Positions 43,424 to 54,425 of a stretch of DNA of 57,023 nt are shown one piece after another; the stretch's first letter is position 1; the number at the start of each line of letters is the position of its first letter. A program made the position numbers and the translations under genes. Where the stretch lies: positions 20,001 through 77,023 of the forward strand of contig JAZDSV010000060.1 of NCBI GenBank assembly GCA_036784855.1, in the 5' to 3' direction. Source of the DNA: Aphelidium insulamus. Its lineage: Eukaryota; Aphelidiomycota; Aphelidea; Aphelidiaceae. Under the pieces are notes generated by a model, which was not told where the DNA came from, did not search any database, and saw nothing but the letters and a program-made list of their open reading frames with translations.

Positions 43424-46056
43424 TCAAAGTCCATCAATTTGTTGCTCAGACCCAAGGCTATGATTTTCAGTAGTCTGTGCATGCGAGAAACTGCGAAAGG
43501 TCAGCGGCGCCGGGAGATCATCGTCATCATCATTGTAATCAACCTCGACACATTGCTCCGCCGGTTCTTTGCTCGTATTTGACGGGCAAGATTGAGAACT
43601 GCCGACATTAACATCTTTTCTCGCTGGTGCCAAACATTCACCGCTCGCCTCAGCTCCTGTAGATACTGATCCGGCAGAGACTTCACCATGGTCTTCGCAT
43701 GAGTTGGCCGCTGATACATGCTTGTCCAATTGCTCATGTTCTGCGGTATCTGTCGAGCTGTACGCATTGCAATCAGTTGTGTCGCCATTTGGAATATACG
43801 CAGGCTGCCCTTCGGCATGTTCGCCGTCATTGGCACCACTTTCATCTGTCAAAGATGAAACCGGTTCAACATGCGCCGACGAAGAATTCTGAGGGAGTCA
43901 GTGAGTACATCATTCAGGTGACATACCGTTTCGCCACCAAACACCATGTGTCTCCAGTCTGATTTCATTGATTTCGGGAAAAGAAGCTTCGCCAATGAGC
44001 ACATTGCATTGACCACATTTTAGACGCATATGTACCTCCACAGATAGCAGGTCATATTCCTGAAACTTTTTAATGAAACGGCCCACAATATATCGGACTA
44101 CGCGACCTAACTCCTTGCGTACGTTGGAGCCGATCCTTGTGGGAACGGCACCGGTCAGTATTTCTTGAAAGGTGATAAGATATTCAAGCTATCGGTCATA
44201 TAAGTATCCATGCCAGAACGCTCTAAACAGGGCATACCTTAAAGAACACGGCGTCCGCCTTGCAATCTACAGCTATACGATGCAACATTTTGGTGCAATA
44301 TGCCAAGCTGTGATCACCAAGTGAATTGTGTGATTCCAATAGTGTCATAAACGTGGAAACCGACAAATCGTTGGCGTACATCTGGATTTTAGTCAAGCAA
44401 AAGAAAAACATGGTATTATTGACCTGAATGATGGCGTCAAATTTCACAGAGCTCTCACGGTACGCAACGCCTTGCTGTTCGGTATCGGATCCAGAGGCGT
44501 CGTCATTCTGTGAAGTCGCCTTTCGCTTCTTTCTCCAGTATATAGTCCCTTTCTTCTTGCAGTACTTTTCAATTGATCGCAAAAAGCTGTGGTTCACTTC
44601 AACAAGCTCTTCGAGAAAACTGAAGGCAAGGATGAAAAAGCGCGCATCAATAACGCAACGTACGATACAATGGTGACCGGCGGGTGCTTGATGATCTTCA
44701 ACAGCATGTCCAAGTATTCCTTTTCAAAAAACAGTCCATCTTGAATGTTTTGCGATAACTTTTGCTGGATTTCGGGATTGCCCTCCCGACCCAACTGCTC
44801 CAGAATGATGAAGTACTCATTTAACGCGGTCATTGAAGCTCGAAGTAGCGGCAGTGACTGAGGCAATGCATGAGTCTATTTCACCAAAACACTAAGCTCT
44901 AAAACTTACCTTTTCATCATAGAACATGTCCATTCGGCGCATAATGGCCGACACCACTTCTTTTGTGAGCAGCGAAGCGGCTGATTCTGGACCGACAGTC
45001 TAGACAACTGAGCCGACTTGATAAAAAAAGTATTGTACTTGCAGTATCAGGCAATTTCCATGCTAAACGGCTAAACTTTAGAAAGAAGGCCAGCAGTCTG
45101 AAAAAATGGGTTTGATCTTGCGTTGAGATTGTGTCGACGTCGCGCACCACGTTGTCAAATATTTCCTTCAACAAGACTAAACGAGTTCATCAACTAGTTC
45201 TCGATGCGCAACGTTGTTTGACTTGCCATTGAAGCCACTCGTCACAAAGTCAATGCAAAAGGAGCGCAGCATAGACTGGGAAATGGGATCGAGCGCCACT
45301 TCCACTTTGCGCGGCTATCATGGGGTGAGTACCATGAAGAAAGATAAGTGGTATACCAACGTCAGTGGTGTCTAGTTTGGTCTTGGTGCGTCGCTTGCGC
45401 TGCTTGGCGCCACTGTCTATTGCTGGCTGTTGTGCAGCTCCATTTGTACTGGTTGTTGTAACAATCGCACTTCGACCCTTGGCCATATATTATGACATAC
45501 AAGGCACATTTAAATTAAACAACAACTATACCGCTGACGTGATGGTCAATACTCCCCGAAAGCGCGAGTGCCGTGCCGACAATGGCGGCGGTGCGCCAAC
45601 TCTCTGGTTCTCGGACGCAATCTTGAGCGACTAGAATGCAGATCAGATATTGCAGTGAGCAAAGCACAGCAATCAAATTCACCTTGAGCGGATCGTCAAA
45701 CAGCTGCTCCGGGTCGTGTGTGCACACCAGTAGATAGATTATCTCCAACACTGTGGCGTTCCATTCTGTATTCCCAGCGTCTTTCGCCGTTCCCGCTAGT
45801 GTGACCAACAAGTCTGTGATGTGGGACTCTGCCAACGTCTCCATAAAAGTACGCTATAGCATATAGATCAGCCGGAATAAAACATATAAACTGCTCACAT
45901 GCCGCTTCAGTGTGTTTTTGCGCGGCCGAAACCTCACTTTCCATCTGGACCAAGTTGCGGATAAGCAGCAGTATCAAACGAATTCTGTCCGTGTCTCTCG
46001 TGGTGCGCTCACTTGTCAAGACGACAGCAGAATGTCAGCAGCAGCAAGAAACATAT

Positions 46057-46096
<40 letters not shown>

Positions 46097-46665
46097 GAAC
46101 GCACCGTTCCGGGACAGATAGCGGCGCCAGTATCAGGCGAAATAGCACGGAGAACACTGCCACAGTGTTTAGGTGCGGGCGGTAGTAGTCGCAGCGCACA
46201 CGCGACAGGCTGGTGAATGCCGGAGATGAGAACTCCACCGGCCACGTCAGCGGAACCATGAGCTCCACTGGTTGTGGACGCAGTAAGTGAAGTGCAGAGA
46301 AGACAGAAGGCACATACCGACGGCGTCCATAAGGCGCATATTGTCGCCGTGCTGCAGCAGCATTGGCACCAGGTCCTGCGCGGCAAAGTTCCACTCGCCC
46401 AGCAGTCGGAACACCAGCTTGTCCTGCGTGCCGTCATCGCGGCGCAAGATGCGCTTCAGGTCGCGCAGACAGTCTGCCGTGTGTGCGGGTGAGTGAGTCA
46501 GCCTCGGGACACGGTCATTCACGCACCAACGGCCTCATCGCCCAGAACATAGCGCTCCGACTCTCTGACTGTGCCTTGTCCATCCGACACCGGCACCGAC
46601 ACCGTCTCTGTGCCACCCACGGCGCTGCACACCGACACCAAATAGGCCTGCAGTTCGGGATCCAT
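43424..46665 (-). CDS. TOF1: TOF1/SWI1/Timeless replication-fork protection protein
   Basis: Large subunit of the fork protection complex (with Csm3 and Mrc1) that stabilises stalled replication forks. ATG at 46665 (MDPELQAYLVSVCSAVGG). Family parts: CLRDLKRILRRDDGTQDKL, FRLLGEWNFAAQDLVPMLLQ (about 46440-46340), VELMVPLTWPVEFSS (about 46260), then RTTRDTDRIRLILLLIRNLV (about 46000). Helical-repeat exons continue leftward through about 44600 to the motif KKGTIYWRKKRK (about 44550) and IIQVNNTMFFFCLTKIQ. An acidic Ser/Glu-rich tail ends QQIDGL at 43424. At least a dozen short introns, one with a long TA run (46057-46091). Its ATG is 26 bp from the divergent RAD16 ATG. Confidence 0.87.
46057..46091. 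repeat. TA dinucleotide run in a TOF1 intron
   Basis: About 17 TA units; similar TA runs sit in introns at 3669-3692, 4781-4799, 19805-19829 and 21638-21654. Confidence 0.9.
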
Positions 46666-46691
46666 TCGGGGCGCAGCGATTGAAACAGCCA
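46666..46691. promoter_or_regulatory. 26-bp gap between divergent TOF1 and RAD16 start codons
   Basis: No separate intergenic promoter can fit; transcription start sites and control elements for each gene must overlap the other's coding region, or the true start codons lie further in. Confidence 0.6.
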
Positions 46692-49600
46692 ATGCCGCGT
46701 CCGGCCACACGCTCCGCCGCCAGACGCGCCTCGCAAGCCGTCTCTGCCGCCTCCGCCGCCGCGCTCAACACCCGTGATGGCAGCAACGATTCCAGCAACC
46801 GCAACAACGATGACGACGGTGATTTCGAGGAGGACTTGGTTCTGGCCGGGAGCCGGAAACGCCGCGCTCCTGATGCCGATGCCGATGCCGCCTGGCACAG
46901 CCAAGATAGACCAGTGAATGCCGATGTCGAGGAAGTCGACGAGGATGATGATGATGACGATGAGGATGACGACACTTACAGCGAGGCGTCTGGAGGGACG
47001 TCGGCGTCATCAGCGCTGTCCTCGGCGGCAGACACATCCGTCGATGGCGACGATGACGGGGAACGCCGCCTGGACGACCCTGACAGTGACTTTGAGGACG
47101 ATATGCCGCTTATATCACGGCTATCCACGCCTACTACTGCTGCAAGTGGTGGACGGCGGGGTGGCCGGCGAGGCTCCTCCACTAAAAAGGTCGCGGTGCC
47201 GACACGCGACGTTGAACGCGATCTTGTGGAGTGGCATCCAGAACTCGACATCGACTGGGAGGAGCTGCGGGCCGAGACCAGACGTCGCCGCGGCTGTGTT
47301 GAGGAAACTGCCGCCCCAGATGGCGACGCAGACACAGTGCCAAGCGGTCAAGTACCCGCTATAGACACTGAAATTGCCTCTGGAACAGCAGACCGTGCGG
47401 CAGAGCAGCCGGCTGGTCTGTGCAACATCTCACTGCTGCCTTATCAGCTGGAGGGTCTCCGGTGGTTTGTTGAGCAGGAAAAGACGCAATTCCACGGCGG
47501 CATATTGGCCGACGAGATGGGAATGGGCAAGACTGTGCAAATGATTTCACTGCTAGTAGCGGCGCCCACGGACGCCCCGACACTGGTCATATGCCCCGTG
47601 GTGGCGATGATACAGTGGAAGGAGGAGATTGAACGGTATACCGCGCGTGACGCTCTGCGAGTGACCATCTTCCATGGTGAGCAACATACTTATCCTCGCC
47701 GAGATGTTGCTTACTTTCCATACACTTTCAGGCACCGGCAAGACATCGATCAAGCAAACCCTGATGGACACGGATATTGTGCTTACTAGTTACGCCGTGG
47801 TGGAGTCGGCGTACAGGAAGCAGAAATCGGGTTTCCGCCGCAAGAATGGCCAGGTATTTGAGGACTCGCTGCTGCACAAGGTGGACTGGGGTCGAATAAT
47901 CTTGGACGAAGGTTTGTTAACAGTTGGCAAACGTCTTGCTCTTAATACATCTATTCCTTGCTCAGCGCATTGCATCAAAGACCGGTCGTGCTCGACTGCC
48001 CGCGCAGTATTTGCCCTCTCTAGCAAGGTCAAATGGTCACTCTCGGGCACTCCGGTACGGATTTTATCTCCTAATCAATTGTTGATAATCATAGCTACAA
48101 AACCGTGTGGGCGAACTGTACTCTTTAATTCGATTCATTGGCGTCAGTCCGTACTCGTCCTACTTTTGCAAAAAGTGTCCGTGCAAAACGTCGTCGTGGA
48201 AGTTTTCCAACAACAAAACCTGTGATGAATGCGGCCACTCGCCCATGAAGTGAGTTTATCATTTTTTATGTGTGCACACACACCGCTAATACTGCAAATA
48301 GTCACTTTTGCTGGTGGAACAAGACTATTCTGAAGCCCATTCAGCGCAATGGCTCGCAAGGCGAGGGCAGAGTCGCGTTTGACCGGCTCGGCATCTTGCT
48401 CGATCAAATAATGATTCGGTGGGTATTCTGATAACACGTGTGTGTATATATATACGGACTTACATAAACCATTAGTCGCACCAAAGTGGAGCGGGCCGAC
48501 GATTTGGGATTGCCGCCAAAAGTGGTGCAAGTGCGTCGCGACTACTTTAACGAGGAAGAAGAGGATTTCTATCAAGCGCTCTACAGCGAGAGCAGAACGC
48601 AGTTTGCCCGCTACGTCCAACAGGGAACGGTGTTGAACAATTACGCACACATGCAAGTGTGCATCATAGTCTTCTCCAATAGTTAACGCATGTTACAGCT
48701 TTGAATTGTTGTCGAAACTGCGCCAGGCTGCCGATCACCCGTTCCTTGTAGTGCACAAGCACGCGTCTAAAGAAAATCCGGGAGCCTATGTGTGCGGACT
48801 ATGTCATGAGGTGTGCGAAGACCCTATTGCAACCCGGTGCAAGCATGTCTTTTGCCGACAAGATATTCAACAGTATATGGAGTCATTCATCTCAGAGAGC
48901 AAGCCGGCAGAGTGTCCCGTTTGTTTTGTGAAGCTATCCATTAATCTGGAACAAGAGGAGCTGGCGCCACCAGAATTCGTGGCAAACAATGCTGTCGATA
49001 CTGCCGGCGCTGGACCCGCATCACATTTGCACACTTCCATTGTGAATCGCATGTTGCAGAGCGAGATGCAACGGTCCGGTGGTGGTGCGGATGGTACTGA
49101 TGGTCACAGGGTGTGGTCAAGTAGTACGAAAATCGAGGCACTTTTGGAGGAGTTGACTCGGCTACGGGAGCAAGACCGCACAATCAAGAGCATTGTGTTT
49201 TCGCAGTTTGTGTCGTTTCTGGATTTGATCCATTGGCGTCTGCGCTCTGCCGGCTTTCACTGCGTGAAGCTCGACGGCCGGATGACACCTGAACAGCGTC
49301 AGTCGGTAATTCGCTCATTTATGACCGTGGCTCAAGTCACGGTGTTTCTCGTCAGTCTCAAGGTGAGCTGCAATATTGACTGTTGGCGTTATTGAGCTAA
49401 CTTTGCTTCAGGCTGGCGGTGTGGCTTTGAACCTTACTGAAGCCAGCCGAGTTTTCATTATGGATCCATGGTGGAATCCTGCGGTTGAAGACCAAGGTTA
49501 GTTGACTGCACCCTTACTGATATCTTCTAATGCTTGCTCAGCGATGGATCGTATTCATCGGCTGGGGCAACACAGACCGGTTCAAGTGACTCGTATGATA

Positions 49601-49782
49601 TTGGAAAACTCGATAGAGTCTCGAATTGTTCAGCTGCAGGAAAAGAAGAAAATTGTAAGTATACGTTGCGCATCCTAAACTTCGTTGACTGGTTGCAGCT
49701 GTTCCAAAGCACGGTCGGCAAAGATGTTGCCGCTCTAGAACGGCTCGCCGAGGAGGATTTAAACTTTCTGTTCCAAATGTAA
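46692..49782 (+). CDS. RAD16: RAD16-type SNF2 ATPase with RING finger
   Basis: Global-genome nucleotide-excision repair ATPase (partner of Rad7) with E3-ligase-type RING. ATG at 46692; the first 230 residues are disordered and acidic with Asp runs. Helicase signatures: [26 protein letters not shown] (Walker A), LILDE-AHCIKDR read across an intron (DEAH box, about 47910-47970), SLSGTP joined to LQNR. A Cys-rich insert ([17 protein letters not shown]) sits at about 48160-48245, as in Rad16. The RING is [20 protein letters not shown] with CPVC (about 48795-48925). The C-terminal lobe has [35 protein letters not shown] and [16 protein letters not shown]. Stop at 49780-49782. About ten introns, all short. 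Confidence 0.93.
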
Positions 49783-50417
49783 GCGCGATCTAAAAGGAAT
49801 AGACTCGCGAGGCATGCGTAGCGTATTTACTATTTTACCATAGCTAGCAGTAGTTTATTATTAAAGAGTGTGGCGACAGTAGGTCATCAGCAAGGCACAG
49901 ACGAGCCACACCAATGGTTTTTCTGGGTCCTTCAGATTCATTCTAGGGCCCTGTCTGGACACGACGCCAATGCAGCGGCGCTCACGAATAAACGCCGCCA
50001 GTGACGCCGTGTAATTATGAGGCCCTTGCAAACAAATGAACTTGGTCACTCGCCACGGAAAATCGCGAGTGACCAGAAAAAGAGAATTGCAAATGGTAGA
50101 TCAGATACTAGAAATGATATCCTCACGAGTATCGGAGTGAGCTGAGTTGTGATCATCATGTCAAACCACGGCAATGTGTGAGCACGGCTACCGGTTGGAA
50201 TCACCGGAAGCACTACGCGTCAATGAATTGAAGCTGAACGAACCCATGCGCAAAAATTTCTCGACTTAAATCTACTCGGTTAGGGTCAAGGTTATCTGGA
50301 TGGACTTTTATGTAGGCCAGACATAAAAGCACAGTACGCTCAGTATGAAAGTACAGTAACGCTCAATATTACCCAACGATGCAATTTATGATGAACTCTG
50401 CGCGCGCCGCTATCTAC
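49783..50417 (-). other. possible small minus-strand membrane-protein gene
   Basis: About 635 bp between RAD16 and VTI1. On the minus strand, 50175-50060 reads a hydrophobic stretch (LTPILVRISFLVSDLPFAIL, then FFWSLAIF) and 50055-49861 reads TKFICLQGPHNYTASLAAF through DPEKPLVWLVCALLMTY to a stop at 49861; a splice near 50062 could join them. That would give a small two-helix membrane protein. I recognise no family, cannot find a secure start codon, and give this low weight. Confidence 0.3.
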
Positions 50418-51372
50418 CTACTTGACCTTTAGGTAGACAATCAGAATGATCATTGCAATCAGCAAGATAATGATTCCAATAGTGATCAAACGGTTCGTGG
50501 CCATCCTACGCAAGATTACATGGGAGTGCAACTAAACTAGTGCATACGATGCACCAGAATGATTAGGCAAACCTTCGCGCCATGCTCTTGAGTAGCCGCA
50601 CGTTACGATCAATGTACGTATTTGTCTCGTCCAGCTATGTAGCGTCAGCAGCTGTAGAGACATACACAAATAGTATGACAACGTGCCGCCTCGCCGGCAT
50701 GCTGAATTTGCTCGCGCTGCTGTCGCAATGTTTGGAGCGTCTGAGCGCCGACCTGCTCCGTTTCAACGGCGATCTGGTGCGCACCGGCCAGCCGGCGACT
50801 AGCATCATTCAACCGGTTTGTTCCGTGCAGTAGCCGCGAACGCTGGTCCATTGCCGCCACCTCCTGGTCAAATGAATCCGGTCCACCAAGCAATGCTTCG
50901 CGATCCGAAGTGTTGGATGAGCGTTTCTACGTTAGATACGGGTTAGCGTGTGTCATGGGCATGCTGTGCACGATCGAGATACCAAATCTGAGCGGAGCTT
51001 CTCATAGTCGCTGCGATACTCGCGCAACTTGGGCTGCAGTGCCGCCCGCCGCGCCGCAGTCAGGCTTCCTGCCTCCATTTCCATACTCTCGAGCTGTGGG
51101 TAGATGAGATATGAGAAGCTTAGACTACATATATTATATCAGTCACTGGAGTCGTACGATTTCATTCGCCTCGTCCAACTCGCGCTCCACCGTGCGAATG
51201 GTCGTCTTTCGCGACTCTGCCAAGTGATTAGAATGGTCCCCCCAGGGATGGATTATGGCTAACCGCCAGTTTGCGATGGGAGCACATTGTTGACCTTGCG
51301 CGATATGGACGCAGAGATGGTGATGTAGTCTTGCTGGTAGCTCTCAAAGAGCGATGATTCCGCGGTGGCCAT
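50418..51372 (-). CDS. VTI1: VTI1, Qb-SNARE
   Basis: Vesicle-fusion SNARE of Golgi, endosome and vacuole traffic. ATG at 51372 gives MATAESSLFESYQQDYITI, then SISRKVNNVLPS and, across an intron near 51255-51215, SRKTTIRTVERELDEANEI. These form the N-terminal three-helix domain, continued by LTARRAALQPKLREYRSDYE. After another intron comes the SNARE helix: RLLHGTNRLNDASRRLAG, then VGAQTLQTLRQQREQIQ, with the central Gln in the expected place. NTYIDRNVRLLKSMARR and a final exon (about 50505-50418) give the tail anchor, ITIGIIILLIAIMIILIVYL. Length and order are typical of the family. Confidence 0.9.
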
Positions 51373-51554
51373 TTCTGTGCACGTGTATTGAATCAGAACG
51401 GGCGTGGTGCTATTTTAAGGTTGGAGCTTCAATCACTCTCCTGATGTAGGTTATACAGTCGGTTAATGCTAAAATGTACTCATAGATCTATATTTGTATG
51501 GGTGTGTATGTCTATAGTTGAATGTGTGTATGTGTTGTGTATATGCATGCATGC

Positions 51555-51586
<32 letters not shown>

Positions 51587-52110
51587 GTATGTATGTATGT
51601 ATGTATGTATGTATGTATGTATGTATGTATGTATGTGTGTGTATGTATGTATGTATGTATGTATGTATGTATATGTATGTATGTATGTTATGTATGTATG
51701 TATGTATGTATGTGTATGTGTATGTATGTATGTATGTATGTATGTATGTATGTGTATGTATGTATGTATGTATGTATGTATGTGTGTGTATGTATGTATG
51801 TATGTATGTATGTATGTATGTATGTATGTATGTATGTATGTATGTATGTATGTATGTATGTGTGTGTGTGTGTATGTATGTGTGTATGTATGTATGTTTG
51901 TATGTATGTATGTATGTATGTATGTATGTGTGTATGTATGTATGTATGTATGTGTGTATGTATGTATGTATGTATGTATATATAATTTATATAGGAAACT
52001 GCGATGTAATTTGCAGTAAGTACAGGTTGTTCAGTAGTTTACTACTAATTACCTGGGAGTCTATGTGTGAATTGGAATTCACAAACTGTACACGTGCCAT
52101 TGAACAACTA
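51373..52110. repeat. long TATG tetranucleotide repeat and 5' region of CDS1
   Basis: The space between the divergent VTI1 and CDS1 starts. From about 51556 to 51980 it is almost pure TATG/GTAT with a few TG interruptions, about 100 units. No stop codon falls in any forward frame of a pure TATG run, and one forward frame stays open from 51466 through the repeat into the CDS1 start. No promoter motif is evident between the repeat and the CDS1 ATG. Confidence 0.95.
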
Positions 52111-53939
52111 ATGACACGCAGGCGACGACAGCCATCGGCGCAGGAAGCAGTCACGGCCACCCTGCCACCTTCATTGCTGACGGATCCCTCACGGCGCCTA
52201 CCGCGCACTCTGACGCACGATGCCGAGATCACTTCAGCTACCGTGTCGCGTCGCCGGCAGTCCAGTGCGCGCGACTATTTCTCCACCTCCGACAATACAG
52301 CCACGGAAGATTCGAGGCAACCGCCGCACTTTGCGTACGAGACTAGCAGTAGCGACAACGACACTGAGAGTGGTGCCGGTGCCATGCTATTCAACACCGC
52401 ACGCGCCAATAGATCAGAGGTGGGCCGATACTGCAAGCCATTATGCACTATGTTTTAACTTTTACGTGCAGCATAATCTCTCCCAGCCACAGCCCACGCA
52501 ACTGCTCGACCCGTCACAACTTCAACACCAACAACAACTCAATGCACCACTACTCTCCGAACTACCATCACAAAAGAGGTGGCGAGACTGGTGGACACGC
52601 TTTATATGGACACAAATTATGGTGGGCGGCTTTCTCTTCATTATAGCGTCGGGCCACATGATGGTGGTGGCTATGGTCATTGGTATACAAACCATGGTGT
52701 TCAAAGAGGTGATCTCAATTGCGCATGTGCCGAGCAAGGAGAAGAAGCTCCCTTGGTTCCGACTGATCAATTGGTACTTTCTGCTGATCAGCTGCTACTT
52801 TCTCTACGGCGAGACTCTCTTTACGCATTTCAAAGAGAACGTTCTGGTGGACGCGTTTCTCGGACCTCTGGCCAACCATCATAGATTTGCGTGCTTTGGC
52901 ATGTATTGCCTGGGTAAGTGATTGCCACAAAAATATTATCCTAATTCTATAGGCTTTGTCTTCTTTGTAATGAACTTGAAGAAGGGGCATTATAAATTCC
53001 AGTTTGTGCAGTTCTTTTGGACGCACATGACACTGCTGGTGGTGGTGTACCAGTCACACTTTATAATCGACAACATTCTCGAGGGACTGATTTGGTTCTT
53101 TTTGCCAGTGTCGCTCGTGATTTGCAACGATGTGTTTGCGTATGTGGGCGGCTTCTTCTTTGGCAGGACACGCTTGATTGCACTCTCTCCAAAGAAGACA
53201 TGGGAGGGATTCATCACCGGATTCATATGCACGCTCATATTCTCACTGCTGGTTCGACAACACTTTCCTATTGCAATTGCTTCGACTCATTCTGTCCAGA
53301 TATCCCGCTTACTGATACATTACGATTACATGATATGCCCGGTTAAAGATATTTCAACTAATGCGTGGGCGGGCTTGCACTGCGATCCAAATCCAGTCTT
53401 TGTGCCAGCCCGCTACAGCCTTACCCCACCGCTACGCAGCCTTTTGCGACATATCGTACGTGGATCATGATATAAAATGCAACTGGATTAATTTTTAGCT
53501 CCGCACTGAAGTTCGCTACATCACTATAGCCCCGTTGCAGTGGCATGCACTTGTTATGGCCTGCTTTGCATCATTCATTGCCCCGTTTGGCGGATTCTTT
53601 GCTAGCGGATTCAAGCGAGCATTCAAGCTCAAAGACTTTGGCCAGTCTATTCCGGGCCATGGCGGATTCACCGATCGTATGGATTGCCAATTCATTATGG
53701 GATTGTTCTCTTTCATGTACTATACGACGTTCATCAAGGTGGGTGTTGTGCATTAAGCCGCTTTAATCACATCTTAATACTTGTAGACTTACGAACCCGT
53801 GAATCCAAGTGGTATTCTGCAAAGCATTGTTGATGGCTTGTCGCCACGTGATCAGCTAGAACTGTACGGCTACTTGAAAGATTATTTGGCGGGACAGGGT
53901 CTACTTCAGCCAGATGGCAGTCAAACATCGCCGCGTTAG
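52111..53939 (+). CDS. CDS1: CDS1, phosphatidate cytidylyltransferase
   Basis: Makes CDP-diacylglycerol from phosphatidic acid and CTP in the ER, the branch point to phosphatidylinositol and other phospholipids. Chosen ATG at 52111 ([13 protein letters not shown]); the first 110 residues are Ser/Thr-rich and disordered. Exons join in frame across introns 52418-52472, 52914-52952, about 53457-53500 and about 53740-53787. Membrane segments alternate from [14 protein letters not shown] onward. Landmarks: [48 protein letters not shown], and the family signature [12 protein letters not shown] (about 53659). End: stop at 53937-53939. An ATG-initiated in-frame extension through the upstream TATG repeat is possible but unlikely to be the main start. 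Confidence 0.94.
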
Positions 53940-54425
53940 ATGGCCAATCAGATTGCACTGAGCACATGGTTACACAAGCGCCATAAAACTTCTCGGCATT
54001 GCCAACTAATTCCGCATCATTTATCTCTTAGTACTACTAGTATCATTATAGCCGTGATTACTTGCAGCCGTAAGAAAACAAATAGCCCAGTACCATCTCA
54101 TGGCCCGCGTGACACTGAACAGAAAAAGTGCATGGCGCGGACGAGGAAGACACCACGACGAGTTCCTGGTCTGTCTCGAACTTGGGCTTCCAGCATACAC
54201 CGGGCCGACATTGCCACAGTACAGTCGCCACGCTCCCTTTCAACATACCACGCTCCAGAAAGCCACTGACTTGATATCGCCACCTCCACCCTCTTTCAAG
54301 AGCGTGGACGACGATGATGACATACCACTTGCCCTGCTCTCACCGCGGAAACAATAACCTTTCAGCAATAATAAATATCTATCGCCTATCCAGCATGTCA
54401 GCTCGCTCTATTGTGAGACAGGCAT
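53940..54425 (+). other. possible small gene or spacer between CDS1 and GUT2
   Basis: Contains two overlapping plus-strand frames. One (53940-54269) includes a short hydrophobic run (STTSIIIAVITC); the other (54100-54357) ends with an acidic, Pro-rich tail (PPPSFKSV, DDDDDIPLALL). They might be exons of one small single-pass protein, spliced near 54060-54110. I recognise no family. The alternative is a 3' region shared by the convergent CDS1 and GUT2 genes. Confidence 0.3.

Noticed and set aside
51518-52019. Long Met-Tyr-Val-Cys repeat frames over the TATG repeat
   Set aside because: They are the automatic product of a stop-free tetranucleotide; there is no support as independent genes.
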